A DNA stretch of 38,480 nt from Candidatus Iainarchaeum sp. (GCA_017609625.1 JAFCDN010000012.1:1-38480); one strand, 5' to 3'; positions 6,596 to 14,356 are shown, counted from the first letter of the stretch. The notes: a model not told the origin generated them from the sequence alone. Program-made: numbers and translations.

Positions 6596-7570
6596 TCAAA
6601 CAAGTTTAACTTGCTTGTCTGCTTCAAATAATTCTGAAACAGATTGCGAAGTATGAATATTATTAATCGCTTTTGAAAGCAGTTCTGCAACAGAAAAAAC
6701 TCTTATTTTTTTGCATTTTTTTGCTTTGCCGTTTAATGGAGTTGAATCTGAAACTACAACTTCTTTTAATGGAGATTCTTCAATTCTTTTAATTGCTTTT
6801 CCTGATAAAATTGCATGAGAAGCATAAGCTCTGACAGACAAAGCTCTTTTCTTTTTTAGTTCTTTTGCTGCAGCACACATTGTGCCTGCAGTGTCAATTA
6901 TATCATCAACCAAAACACAGTGTTTTCCGTCAACTTTTCCTATAATATTCATTACCTGAGACTTGTTTGGCTCTGTTCTTAATTTATCCACTACAGCCAG
7001 TTTTGCTCCAAGAAGTTTAGATAAATCCCTTGCTCTTCTGATTCCTCCAATGTCAGGAGAAACAATACATAAGTTTGGAAGCTTTTTTTCTGCAATATCT
7101 TCTGCAATCAACAATTTTGCGCTTAAATTATCCAGCTGAATATTAAAGAATCCCTGAATTTGTGCTGCATGCAAATCTACAGCCAAAATTCTGTTTGCTC
7201 CTGCAACAGTAATCAAATCAGCCACTAATTTTGCGCTGATTGGAGTTCTTGGAGCGCTTTTTCTGTCTTGTCTTGCATAACCATAATATGGAATCACTGC
7301 AGTGATTCTTTTAGCTGAAGCTCTTTTTGCTGCATCTAAAAATAACAACAGTTCCATTAAAGTTTCGTTTGTAGGGTCGCATGTCGGCTGAATAAAAAAG
7401 AGATCATGGCCTCTGACAGATTCCTGTATTTCCAGATTAACTTCTCCGTCGCTGAACCTAGAAATAGAAATTTTTCCTAAATTTTCCCCTAAAAAACCAG
7501 CAATTTCTTCTGCAAGCTTGGGGTTTGCTGTCCCAGAAAAAATCTTTAATTGAAATTCTTTTTCCTGCAT
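6596..7570 (-). CDS. prs: Ribose-phosphate pyrophosphokinase (PRPP synthetase)
   Basis: This enzyme makes PRPP from ribose 5-phosphate and ATP, feeding the purine genes that fill this window. The catalytic flexible loop is YYGYARQDRKSAPRTPISAK and the PRPP-binding loop is VLVDDIIDTAGT. The ATG at 7570 is preferred (about 324 residues); a TATA-like TAAATAAT at 7591-7598 lies 24-28 bases upstream, suggesting a leaderless mRNA. A GTG six codons upstream at 7588 is the alternative. The family usually starts a few residues before KIFSGxAN, which fits the ATG. It converges with tRNA-Pro across the hairpin array. Confidence 0.95.
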   Translation of the reverse strand: MQEKEFQLKIFSGTANPKLAEEIAGFLGENLGKISISRFSDGEVNLEIQESVRGHDLFFIQPTCDPTNETLMELLLFLDAAKRASAKRITAVIPYYGYARQDRKSAPRTPISAKLVADLITVAGANRILAVDLHAAQIQGFFNIQLDNLSAKLLIAEDIAEKKLPNLCIVSPDIGGIRRARDLSKLLGAKLAVVDKLRTEPNKSQVMNIIGKVDGKHCVLVDDIIDTAGTMCAAAKELKKKRALSVRAYASHAILSGKAIKRIEESPLKEVVVSDSTPLNGKAKKCKKIRVFSVAELLSKAINNIHTSQSVSELFEADKQVKLV

Positions 7571-7590
7571 TGCATCACGCGCTTGCACAT

Positions 7591-7598
7591 ATTATTTA
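7591..7598 (-). promoter_or_regulatory. TATA box of prs
   Basis: TAAATAAT on the minus strand is centred about 25 bases upstream of the ATG at 7570. No ribosome binding site precedes that ATG, which fits a leaderless archaeal transcript. Confidence 0.5.
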
Positions 7599-7639
7599 GC
7601 CAACAAAATCTTTAAAAACAAAGTTAAACCTGTTTCAAG

Positions 7640-7861
7640 CTAGACTTTGGTAAAAGAAATTACTATTCCTTTATCTGTTTTATTGACTTTTTTTATTGCA
7701 ACTTTTCCTTGTTTTGCCTGAGCTAAAGGCACAACTTTTTTTTGCGGCATAACTTTTGAAGGTTCAACTTTCTTTTGCTGCATAACTTTCTGCGGTTCAA
7801 CATTCTGATTAGCCTGCATCCTTGCTTGTTGCCTTGCCTTAAACCTTTCCTGTGGATTCAT
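7640..7861 (-). CDS. Small basic protein with short internal repeats, function unknown
   Basis: I do not recognise this 73-residue protein. It begins MNPQERFKARQQARMQ, then has a repeated VEPxKVMxQKK unit, and ends in a more ordered stretch GKVAIKKVNKTDKGIVISFTKV. The tail could be the folded part and the Gln/Lys-rich front a disordered tether. Support for its being real comes from a TATA-like CTATTTAAA at 7884-7892 (minus strand), centred 27 bases before the ATG, and the absence of any other use for this stretch. It is divergent from eno. Confidence 0.6.
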   Translation of the reverse strand: MNPQERFKARQQARMQANQNVEPQKVMQQKKVEPSKVMPQKKVVPLAQAKQGKVAIKKVNKTDKGIVISFTKV

Positions 7862-7883
7862 GCATAAATAAAAGGCTTTTTTC

Positions 7884-7892
7884 TTTAAATAG
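7884..7892 (-). promoter_or_regulatory. TATA box of the small gene at 7640-7861
   Basis: CTATTTAAA on the minus strand is centred 27 bases upstream of the ATG at 7861, the usual distance for a leaderless archaeal gene. Confidence 0.5.
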
Positions 7893-7915
7893 TTTTTGGA
7901 TTATTTTTGGAACCT

Positions 7916-7976
7916 TTTTGATACAACTTTTTCTTAAAAAGTTGTTTTCAATAGATTTTAAACCATTTTGTGGTTT
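7916..7976. repeat. Hairpin element upstream of eno
   Basis: ACAACTTTTT (7923-7932) pairs with AAAAAGTTGT (7936-7945) around CTT, and AAACCA (7960-7965) pairs with TGGTTT (7971-7976) around TTTTG. The 19 bases TTTTGATACAACTTTTTCT (7916-7934) recur identically upstream of purD at 11575-11593, in the same orientation to the downstream gene. The first hairpin is the CTTTT/AAAAG class of the composite element, in inverted orientation. The eno TATA-like TTTTTATAAT follows at 7974-7983. Confidence 0.7.
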
Positions 7977-8014
7977 TTATAATAAGAGAAAATCAATGAA
8001 AAAAGGTGCATTAA

Positions 8015-9271
8015 ATGAAAATAGATTATGTTAAAGCAAGGCAGGTTTTTGATTCAAGAGGAAACCCAACAGTTGAAGCAGAAATAAAAGCAGGCAAAAT
8101 AATTGAAAGAGCAATTGTAGCTTCAGGCGCTTCAACTGGCTCAAATGAAGCAATTGAACTGCGCGACAAAGAAACCGCTTTCAAAGGAAAAGGAGTTTTA
8201 AAAGCAGTTTCAAACATCAACAAGAAAATCAATTCAAAATTAAAAGGAATGGGAATTTCAGCACAAAAAGAAATTGATTCAGCAATGTTAGAGCTGGACG
8301 GAACAGAAAACAAATCAGTTTTAGGCGCAAATGCAGTTGTTTCTGTCAGCATGGCTGCTGCACGCGCAGGAGCAAAAGCAAAAGAAATTCCTTTGTATCA
8401 GTATTTAGGAGAACTAGCTGGAAACAAAAAATTTGTTCTGCCGGTTCCGCAAATGAATGTTTTAAACGGAGGAAAACACGCTGGCTTGGAAAATGATATT
8501 CAGGAAAGAATGATCTGCCCTATAGGTGCAAAAACTTTCAATGAAGCAATGCAGATTTCAACAGAAATCTATCACATCTTAAAATCTCTGATGAAAAAAA
8601 AGTTTGGTTCTGTTGCCGGATTAATTGGAGATGAAGGCGGGTTTGTTGCACAGATTAAAAACGAAGAAGAAAAACTTGAACTCATTTTAAAGGCTGTAGA
8701 GGAAGCAGGCTATTTAGATAAAGTTTCTCTTGCAATAGACTGTGCTTCAAGTGAATTCTTTAAAGATGGAAATTATTTTATCGGAGAAAAAAAGTTTTCT
8801 GCAGGCGAACTGACAGACTTTTACAGCGAGCTGACAGAAAAATTCAATATTTATTCAATTGAAGATGGAATGGCTGAAGAAGACTGGATTGGCTGGAAAC
8901 AGCTTACAGCAAAACTGGGAAACAAAATCCAGATTGTTGGAGATGATTTGCTTGTAACAAATATTAAATTCATTGAAAAAGCAATAAAAGAAAAATCATG
9001 CAATGCCTTGCTTTTGAAAGTAAACCAGATTGGCTCTGTAACTGAATCAATAGAATCTGCAAACCTTTCATTCAAATCAAATTGGAATGTTGTTGTATCC
9101 CATAGAAGCGGGGAAACAGAAGATTCTTTTATTGCAGATTTGGCTGTAGGATTAGGAGCAGGCCAAAGCAAATTCGGCGCTCCAGTCAGAAGCGACAGAA
9201 ACGCAAAATACAATCAGCTTTTACGCATTGAAGAAGCTCTGGGAAAAAACGCAGTTTTTGGAAAAAAATAA
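8015..9271 (+). CDS. eno: Enolase
   Basis: This enzyme interconverts 2-phosphoglycerate and phosphoenolpyruvate in glycolysis/gluconeogenesis. The 418 residues match the family length. Visible sites are the loop GASTGSNEAIELRD, the substrate His in NVLNGGKHAG, QERMICP, the catalytic Glu in GDEGGF, metal ligands in AIDCASSEFF, YSIEDGMAEEDW and VGDDLLVTN, the catalytic Lys in LLLKVNQIGS, and SHRSGETED. The ATG at 8015 is preceded by AAGGTG with about six bases spacing. The gene is monocistronic, with a TATA-like TTTTTATAAT around 7974-7983 and the hairpin element further upstream. Confidence 0.97.
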   Translation: MKIDYVKARQVFDSRGNPTVEAEIKAGKIIERAIVASGASTGSNEAIELRDKETAFKGKGVLKAVSNINKKINSKLKGMGISAQKEIDSAMLELDGTENKSVLGANAVVSVSMAAARAGAKAKEIPLYQYLGELAGNKKFVLPVPQMNVLNGGKHAGLENDIQERMICPIGAKTFNEAMQISTEIYHILKSLMKKKFGSVAGLIGDEGGFVAQIKNEEEKLELILKAVEEAGYLDKVSLAIDCASSEFFKDGNYFIGEKKFSAGELTDFYSELTEKFNIYSIEDGMAEEDWIGWKQLTAKLGNKIQIVGDDLLVTNIKFIEKAIKEKSCNALLLKVNQIGSVTESIESANLSFKSNWNVVVSHRSGETEDSFIADLAVGLGAGQSKFGAPVRSDRNAKYNQLLRIEEALGKNAVFGKK

Positions 9272-9279
9272 AGGAATCA

Positions 9280-9774
9280 TTAATCTGAATCAAAATCATA
9301 ATCAAAGTCCCTGTCTTTTGTTTCAAATTCATCTGGCAGGGAAAAAAATTCGTCTTTTTCTTCTAATTCTGATTCTTCTTCAAAGAACTGGATTTTTCCG
9401 TCTTTTTTCTTGAAAATCTTTTTTTCTTCTTTTTTTGGCTCAGGAACTTTTTTTGCTTCAGCTTTTGTTTCTTTTTTCTTAGTTTTGTCAACCTGCTTTT
9501 TTTTAAAAGGCGGTTTTTTTGTTTTTTTCTTAACAGGATTTTTAGTTTTCTTTTTAACATTCTTTTTTTTCTTTAAAGGTTTCTTATTTTTTGATTTTTT
9601 TAAGGGTTTTTTTTTGAGCTTTAATTTCTTGCTTTTTGCAGGAACACTCTTTGTTTTTTTCACTGGCTTTTTCTTTTTTACAGTCTTCTTCTTGGCTTTT
9701 TTTGTTTTTGTCAACCTGCTTTTTTTTAAAAGGTGGTTTTTCTTGATTTTTGCTGTTTTTTTCTTTTTTTTCAT
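9280..9774 (-). CDS. Lys-rich protein with acidic C-terminal tail, function unknown
   Basis: This 164-residue protein is almost pure Lys/Pro/Thr/Val for its first 110 residues, then switches to Glu/Asp (EEESELEEKDEF ... DYDFDSD). Such bipartite composition suggests a disordered nucleic-acid-binding or chromatin-type protein, but that is inference. The DNA carries two copies of a 34-base palindromic repeat (9483-9516 and 9706-9739) that differ at one base but are read in different frames, as PPFKKKQVDK and NHLLKKSRLTK. Because the gene is so repetitive, a frameshift cannot be excluded. A TATA-like TTTAAATATT lies at about 9804-9813. Confidence 0.65.
   Translation of the reverse strand: MKKKKKTAKIKKNHLLKKSRLTKTKKAKKKTVKKKKPVKKTKSVPAKSKKLKLKKKPLKKSKNKKPLKKKKNVKKKTKNPVKKKTKKPPFKKKQVDKTKKKETKAEAKKVPEPKKEEKKIFKKKDGKIQFFEEESELEEKDEFFSLPDEFETKDRDFDYDFDSD
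9483..9516 (-). repeat. Intragenic palindromic element, copy R1
   Basis: This 34-base unit, read on the minus strand as AAACCGCCTTTT-AAA-AAAAAGC then AGGTTGACAAAA, encodes PPFKKKQVDK in the Lys-rich gene. It differs at one base from copy R2 (9706-9739) and at five from copy R3 (16061-16094) in a different gene. Confidence 0.75.
9706..9739 (-). repeat. Intragenic palindromic element, copy R2
   Basis: This copy is 33 of 34 bases identical to R1 but lies 223 bases away, which is not a multiple of three. It is therefore translated in another frame, giving NHLLKKSRLTK. Confidence 0.75.
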
Positions 9775-9888
9775 TTAAATCATACCAATACTTTTCAAAA
9801 AAATATTTAAACCTTTGCAAAAACACAGAAAAAGCTTTTAATACCAGTTTAAAATGATTTCACTTTATAACTATATGGGGGGAATTTC

Positions 9889-10026
9889 ATGCCTGTTGGA
9901 ATTGTTAAAAAACAAGTTATTCTTGATGAAAAATTAGACCATTTAGACAAAAAAATCAGAGACTTACAAAACGAGCAAATAAGCCTCAATGTAAGGTTAA
10001 GCTGTCTGGAGAACGGAAAGCGCTAG
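9889..10026 (+). CDS. Small coiled-coil protein, function unknown
   Basis: A 45-residue frame begins MPVGIVKKQVILDEKLDHLD and continues as a charged heptad-like helix to ENGKR. Hydrophobic I/L residues spaced three and four apart suggest a short coiled coil. GGGGGG at 9877-9882 lies six bases before the ATG and serves as a ribosome binding site, with a TATA-like TTTATAA near 9865-9871. The TAG stop shares the palindrome CTAG (10023-10026) with the stop of the convergent zinc-ribbon gene, a tight arrangement that supports both genes. I cannot assign a function. Confidence 0.6.
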   Translation: MPVGIVKKQVILDEKLDHLDKKIRDLQNEQISLNVRLSCLENGKR

Positions 10027-10211
10027 AAGTTTGTCCAAAACTTCTTGTCTCTTCTTTTTTCTGCTATTTCTTTTTCCATTTCTTCTTTTGATAGTTTTTC
10101 TCTTTTTGTTTCTATAGGGACTCTTTTTGCTTCTTCTTCTTCAACACAGTCCTCGCATAAACCGCCTCTTAATTCATCTCTTTTATCACATTTTCTGCAT
10201 TTTCCCATCAT
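10023..10211 (-). CDS. Small zinc-ribbon-like protein
   Basis: This 62-residue protein starts MMGKCRKCDKRDELRGGLCEDCVEEEE. The two CxxC pairs (CRKC and CEDC) within 20 residues form a plausible zinc ribbon, followed by a highly charged helix and KFWTNF at the end. I do not recognise a named family. The stop overlaps the convergent stop of the 45-residue gene by the bases CTAG. Two ATGs are adjacent at the start (10211 and 10208). Confidence 0.65.
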   Translation of the reverse strand: MMGKCRKCDKRDELRGGLCEDCVEEEEAKRVPIETKREKLSKEEMEKEIAEKRRDKKFWTNF

Positions 10212-10255
10212 TTTAATCAGATAGATTTAAGTGCAAACAGCTTTAAATAACTTTT

Positions 10256-11554
10256 TTATTCAAGCAGTTTTTTCATATGCTTGACTCTTTTCTGAATCAA
10301 TTGTTCTGTTCCAATGTCTTTTCTGTAAAAGATTTTTCCTTTAACTCCTTCAAGAGCTTTCTGCGCAATCTTTTCAGCTTCAGAAAGTGAAGAACCAGTA
10401 CCAACAAAAGCTATTGCTCTGGAGCCGGTCATTAAATAATGCCTGTTTTTCTCGTCTATTGCGCCAAAATAGTGTTTTGCTTGTCCTGCTGTAAATTCAA
10501 TAAACTCGTTTTTAACTGAATTAATTGGATAGCCTTCTGGAACAGCATATTTGCATACAGTAGCCTTAGGTTCAAATTCAAGTGAAATCTCATTTAGAGT
10601 TCCATTAATTGAAGCTTGACAGATTTCAACAAAATCTGTTTTTAGGATTGGTAAAACATTCATTGCTTCTGGGTCGCCAAACCTTGCATTATATTCAATC
10701 AGCTTAACGCCTTTTTTTGTAAGCATAAATCCCCCATAAAGGATTCCAACAAACTCTGTTTTAGTTTCTTTTTTCAATGCATCAGCAATCTTTTCACTGA
10801 TTTTGTGTGCTTGTTTCAAATGCTTTTCTTCCAAAAAAGGCAGTAAACCGTCTTCACAGGAATAAGAGCCCATTCCTCCGGTGTTTGGCCCTGCATCATT
10901 TTCAAAAGCTCTTTTATGGTCTTGAGCCGGAACACAATCCAACACAGTTTTTCCATCACAAATACTCTGTAAAGAAAATTCTTCCCCTTCAAGTCTTTCT
11001 TCTATTATTACTTTTCCTTTCTGCAGAATTTCATCTGCATAAGATAAGCCTGCTTCAATTGAATCAAAATGGTCTCCCTGCACTTTAACTCCTTTTCCTC
11101 CGGTTAAGCCGTCTGGTTTAACTACAATCTCTTTCAAAGAGTTTGCATAATCCTGCATTCCTTGTTTTTCTGAAAACACTTTAAAATCCGGCAATCCTTC
11201 AATTTCATGTTTTTGCATCAGCTCGCGGGCAAAGCTTTTGCTTGATTCAATTCTTGCAACAGTTTTTTTCGGGCCAAAAGATTTTATTCCAATCTTTTCT
11301 AATTCATCTGTAAGGCCTTCTGCTATTGGGTCATCTGGTCCTAAAACTGCAAAATCCGGCTGGACTTTTTTTGCATAATCAGTTATAAAATCAAAATCCA
11401 TTACATTATGTGCAGTTAATTCTTTTGCTTTTTGTTTTACCCCTGGATTTATTAAACCCATTACTGCATATAATTCAGGCTTTGATTTGCTTTTCACAAT
11501 TGCTTCTGCAATACAGTCTGCCCTTGCAGTTGAACCAACCAATAAAATTTTCAT
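10256..11554 (-). CDS. purD: Phosphoribosylamine-glycine ligase (GARS)
   Basis: This is the second step of purine synthesis: phosphoribosylamine + glycine + ATP to GAR. The 432-residue ATP-grasp enzyme begins MKILLVGSTARA (a variation on the usual VGSGGREHA), with VLGPDDPIAEGLTDEL, the ATP loop VVKPDGLTGGKGV, NTGGMGSYS and the metal/ATP site EYNARFGDPEAMNVLP. The ribosome binding site is GGGGG at 11560-11564, five bases before the ATG. Just upstream lies a hairpin that shares 19 bases with the region upstream of eno. The product feeds PurN encoded at 20274. Confidence 0.96.
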   Translation of the reverse strand: MKILLVGSTARADCIAEAIVKSKSKPELYAVMGLINPGVKQKAKELTAHNVMDFDFITDYAKKVQPDFAVLGPDDPIAEGLTDELEKIGIKSFGPKKTVARIESSKSFARELMQKHEIEGLPDFKVFSEKQGMQDYANSLKEIVVKPDGLTGGKGVKVQGDHFDSIEAGLSYADEILQKGKVIIEERLEGEEFSLQSICDGKTVLDCVPAQDHKRAFENDAGPNTGGMGSYSCEDGLLPFLEEKHLKQAHKISEKIADALKKETKTEFVGILYGGFMLTKKGVKLIEYNARFGDPEAMNVLPILKTDFVEICQASINGTLNEISLEFEPKATVCKYAVPEGYPINSVKNEFIEFTAGQAKHYFGAIDEKNRHYLMTGSRAIAFVGTGSSLSEAEKIAQKALEGVKGKIFYRKDIGTEQLIQKRVKHMKKLLE

Positions 11555-11566
11555 CTAAGCCCCCTA

Positions 11567-11593
11567 CACCTTTTAGAAAAAGTTGTATCAAAA
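11567..11593. repeat. Hairpin element upstream of purD
   Basis: CACCTTTT (11567-11574) pairs with AAAAGTTG (11578-11585) with one mismatch, followed by the linker TATCAAAA. Bases 11575-11593 are the exact reverse complement of 7916-7934 upstream of eno. Relative to purD it lies just before the GGGGG ribosome binding site. Confidence 0.65.
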
Positions 11594-11626
11594 CCAATTA
11601 AATAATAACTGAATAAAATAAACCTA

Positions 11627-12397
11627 TTATCTTTTTTTATATAATTCAGTTAAAGTGCTCTGCTTTTTCTGCAGTCCTTTAATTTCTTCTTTTGGATTGT
11701 AAATCTCATAATCTAATCTGCAGAATTCTAAACCGTATTTTTCAAGCAATTCCATTGGAGGTTTTCCAATTAAAGGCGCACAAATTATTCCCCGCGTTTT
11801 TTTTCCTTTTATTGTTTCCACTTGCTTTACATAGCTGTATAACTGCCTTACAGCATTTAAATCAGCTTTTCTTCTTTTAACTTCCACTACAACCAGATTC
11901 TTGTCTTTGTCTTCTGCAATAATATCAATTATTCCTTTTCTTAAAGGCTGTTCTTTTTTTAATGCAGTCAAACCTTTTTCTAAAACTGAAAGATCCTGCA
12001 TTAATAAATCGCTTAATTCTCTTTCAGAGCCAAACAAACGCAGTTCTTTTTCTCTTTCAATCTCAAAAGCCTGAACAAAATCAATCTGATTAAAAAATAC
12101 TTCCAGCTTTTCTTTTGGTTTTCTTTTAAAAGCAGAAATTACCAGACAGTTTTTTTCTGAATCAATTTTTGTTGAAGACTGTGCATTCATCATATAATTT
12201 ATCGGACGAAGTTTAGTATTCTGGTGTATTGCAAAACTGTTGTCTGCTTTTATTAAAAGCATTCTGTTTCCTTCTGCTAGTTTACTTCCAGCTCTGCCTT
12301 GGTAATGCACAAAACAGTTTCCTATTACTACAATCATTTTTCCTGAATTCAAAAAAGAGTCAAGCTTTTCTTTTGCTTTAGCTAAACGGAAGGCCAT
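11627..12397 (-). CDS. nucS: NucS/EndoMS mismatch-specific endonuclease
   Basis: NucS cuts both strands at mismatches in archaea and actinobacteria and interacts with PCNA. The N-terminal domain carries HYQGRAGSKLAEGNRMLLIKAD and LRPINYM; the C-terminal RecB-like nuclease core is IDIIAEDKDKNLVVVEVKRRKAD, containing the D and E-x-K metal ligands, then the conserved QLYSYV helix. I place the start at the ATG at 12397 (MAFRLAKAKEK, 256 residues) because a TATA box CTATTTAAAT (12419-12428) lies about 26 bases upstream. The earlier ATG at 12439 lies upstream of that box. Divergent from the small gene at 12461. Confidence 0.93.
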   Translation of the reverse strand: MAFRLAKAKEKLDSFLNSGKMIVVIGNCFVHYQGRAGSKLAEGNRMLLIKADNSFAIHQNTKLRPINYMMNAQSSTKIDSEKNCLVISAFKRKPKEKLEVFFNQIDFVQAFEIEREKELRLFGSERELSDLLMQDLSVLEKGLTALKKEQPLRKGIIDIIAEDKDKNLVVVEVKRRKADLNAVRQLYSYVKQVETIKGKKTRGIICAPLIGKPPMELLEKYGLEFCRLDYEIYNPKEEIKGLQKKQSTLTELYKKR

Positions 12398-12418
12398 AAA
12401 AAGAAAGTTATTAGAAAG

Positions 12419-12428
12419 ATTTAAATAG
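12419..12428 (-). promoter_or_regulatory. TATA box of nucS
   Basis: CTATTTAAAT on the minus strand is centred 26-27 bases from the ATG at 12397. It decides the start, since the longer frame would begin upstream of this box. Confidence 0.6.
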
Positions 12429-12460
12429 TTAAAAAACATAAATTTTTTAGGTGATTTTTA

Positions 12461-12640
12461 ATGAAAAAAAAACCAAGACAACCTCCAAGTGGAAAAATGC
12501 AAAGAAATCGTGTTTCTCGTTTTGATGTTTTAAGTGCAAAATCAAATAATAAGGCAAGTTTAAGGCAGAAGCTCGTTTTCATACACAGAGAACAAGCAAA
12601 AATCAGACCAAATCTCCCTGATAAAAAAGTAAAAAAATAA
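12461..12640 (+). CDS. Small basic protein, function unknown
   Basis: This 59-residue frame begins MKKKPRQPPSGKMQRNRVSR and ends PNLPDKKVKK. AGGTGA lies six bases upstream of the ATG, a strong ribosome binding site, so the gene is likely real. It is strongly basic with a Pro/Arg-rich front and could bind RNA or the ribosome, but no family is recognised. It converges with the basic protein at 12656. Confidence 0.65.
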   Translation: MKKKPRQPPSGKMQRNRVSRFDVLSAKSNNKASLRQKLVFIHREQAKIRPNLPDKKVKK

Positions 12641-12655
12641 AAAACAGAGGTTTAA

Positions 12656-12994
12656 TTATTTTTTTCTATTTTTGAGTCCTTTGTTTGGGTATAATTTTAT
12701 AGCAGTGTTACTAGCTAAAAAAGTTCCTTTTGGAACTCTTTTCAAGGTTTCACGATCTAAAGTATGGTGTGTTTTTACGTCTGGTCTTAATTCTCTTCTT
12801 TCTGGCCCAGTAAAAATTACTTTGTGGCCGCCGCCTTTTTTAACAGTCCTTTGATAATGAGGCCCTCTTTTATTAAGTCGTCTTTTGTTAACAGGCATGT
12901 CTCCTACTTTTAATGTATATCTAGCCCTTAGATTTCTTTTATCGCCATATACTTTATTTGCTGGATTTGTTTTTCTTTTTGGTTTTGTCATCAT
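12656..12994 (-). CDS. Basic protein, function unknown
   Basis: Starting at the ATG at 12994 the protein has 112 residues, MMTKPKRKTNPAN onward. A TATA-like TTTATTAAG at 13020-13028 lies about 30 bases upstream; an in-frame ATG eight codons earlier (13018) sits too close to that box. The protein is Lys/Arg/Gly-rich throughout, with ordered-looking pieces such as GGGHKVIFTGPERRELRPD and GTFLASNTAIKLYPN. The composition resembles a ribosome-associated or nucleic-acid-binding protein. I do not recognise the family. Confidence 0.7.
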   Translation of the reverse strand: MMTKPKRKTNPANKVYGDKRNLRARYTLKVGDMPVNKRRLNKRGPHYQRTVKKGGGHKVIFTGPERRELRPDVKTHHTLDRETLKRVPKGTFLASNTAIKLYPNKGLKNRKK

Positions 12995-13036
12995 ACCACT
13001 TAAAAAATAAGAGTCCAAACTTAATAAACCTTACTG

Positions 13037-14116
13037 TCAAAGAATTTCAGCAATCTTTTTCGGCGCGTTTGAAAGCTTTCTAAAACCTTTTTTTGTAATC
13101 AGATAATCATCTTCAATTCTTATTCCGCCGATTTTCTTATTGTAATAGCCCGGCTCTATTGTAAGAACCATTCCAGCTTTTAAGGGCATTTTTTTTCCAA
13201 AATTCTTTTTAGGAAAATCATGAACCTCTAATCCTAATCCATGGCCGATGTCATGCATTAATTTCTGCTTTAAGTTTTTCTGCAGAAAATAATCTGCTTT
13301 TTCAAAAGCTTTTGCATAATCTTTTCCTTGTCCAAGCTCTTTTTCTGCCAATGTTTTTGCTTCTAAAACCTGAGAGTAAAGCTTGTCTAATTTTACAGGG
13401 GTTTTTCCAGTAAAAAAGATTCTTGTGAGGTCAGAACAATAGCCTTTATACTTTATTCCAAAATCAATCAGAATCAATTCGTTTTTGCGGATTTTTTTAT
13501 CTGAAGTGTTGTGGTGGGGCACAGCAGAGTTTTTCCCTGAAGCAACAATCAAAGGAAAAGCCAAATCCTCTGCACCGAATTTTTTTGCCTGAAACTCCAA
13601 GGCAGTTGCAAGCTCTAATTCTGTCATCCCGACTTTAAAGAGTTTTTTTATTTTAGAAAAAGTTTTTTCTGTAATCTCACAGGCCTGTCTGATTTTTTTG
13701 ATTTCTTTTTCTGTTTTAACTGCCCTTGTTTTCTGAAGGACAAGTGAAACATCAATGAATTTTTTTCTTTTAAATAGTTTTTTCAGTTTTTTCAGCGAGT
13801 TTACAGGTGTAAGATCTAAATTCAAGCCAATGATTTTTCCTTTAACTTCTTTTTTTAAAATTTTTTCAAACTCCTTCCTGCTTTTTGCTATTCTAACTAA
13901 ATAGTTTTTTGAAAAAGGAATGCCTGCTCCTTCTAATGCAGAGCAGATAATCAGTGCTTTTTTGTTTTTTCTCAGCAAAAGAAAATTGTTTTCATATTTT
14001 TCTCTATACAACTGCGTAAAATAGAAAAAATTTGGGTCAGAAAAGTTACTGTAATTTCTAATAATAATTGTTTCTGCTTTGATTTCAGAAAAAAGTTCTT
14101 TTATTTTGTTTTTCAT
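13037..14116 (-). CDS. M24 family metallopeptidase (Xaa-Pro dipeptidase/aminopeptidase-like)
   Basis: This 359-residue protein has the N-terminal creatinase-like domain (to about 125) and the pita-bread catalytic domain. Metal and substrate sites are HHNTSDKKI, LIDFGIKYKGYCSDLTR (two Asp ligands), MHDIGHGLGLEVHD (His ligand), LTIEPGYY (Glu) and GIRIEDDYLI (Glu). It removes N-terminal residues or cleaves dipeptides next to proline in the cytoplasm. The start is three bases after the stop of the small gene upstream, so they form one operon, followed by the basic protein gene at 12656. Confidence 0.93.
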   Translation of the reverse strand: MKNKIKELFSEIKAETIIIRNYSNFSDPNFFYFTQLYREKYENNFLLLRKNKKALIICSALEGAGIPFSKNYLVRIAKSRKEFEKILKKEVKGKIIGLNLDLTPVNSLKKLKKLFKRKKFIDVSLVLQKTRAVKTEKEIKKIRQACEITEKTFSKIKKLFKVGMTELELATALEFQAKKFGAEDLAFPLIVASGKNSAVPHHNTSDKKIRKNELILIDFGIKYKGYCSDLTRIFFTGKTPVKLDKLYSQVLEAKTLAEKELGQGKDYAKAFEKADYFLQKNLKQKLMHDIGHGLGLEVHDFPKKNFGKKMPLKAGMVLTIEPGYYNKKIGGIRIEDDYLITKKGFRKLSNAPKKIAEIL

Positions 14117-14119
14117 GAA

Positions 14120-14287
14120 CTATCCTTTTTTCTTTACCATTGGAAGCCCTGTTCTCTGGTTTTCCACTACCTGAAATTGTTCAGGCAAATCAATAGAATC
14201 CTCTGCTTTTTTAGAGAAAAAATAAAGTTTTCCTTTTGAATGCAGAAAATAATCTACTCCTCTGCTGTTAACATGCTTATATCCCAT
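14120..14287 (-). CDS. Conserved small protein, function unknown
   Basis: With the ATG at 14287, which has AGGTGA five bases upstream, the protein has 55 residues: MGYKHVNSRGVDYFLHSKGK, then LYFFSKK, IDLPEQFQVVENQRTGLP and a Lys-rich end. I recall similar small proteins with YYLHSK..., YFF and LPEGYEVVENxRTGLP motifs in bacteria and archaea, but no function is known to me. An ATG seven codons upstream has no ribosome binding site. It heads the operon with the M24 peptidase. Confidence 0.75.
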   Translation of the reverse strand: MGYKHVNSRGVDYFLHSKGKLYFFSKKAEDSIDLPEQFQVVENQRTGLPMVKKKG

Positions 14288-14356
14288 TAGATCACCTTTA
14301 GTATTCAATTACCTTAGAGCTTTTTTTAAAGCTTTCTTTGGCTTTCTTTTAAAAGC

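Noticed and set aside
9410-9778. Phe-rich open frame on the plus strand
   Set aside because: It is the complement of the Lys-rich gene; poly-Lys codons read as Phe on the other strand.
9584-9826. 80-residue minus-strand frame containing PPFKKKQVDKNKK
   Set aside because: It overlaps the Lys-rich gene in another frame and has a poorer start context. Kept only as a note because it shows the palindromic repeat in the frame used by copy R1.
12398-12439. Longer N-terminus for NucS starting at 12439
   Set aside because: The TATA box at 12419-12428 lies inside it, at the right distance for the ATG at 12397.
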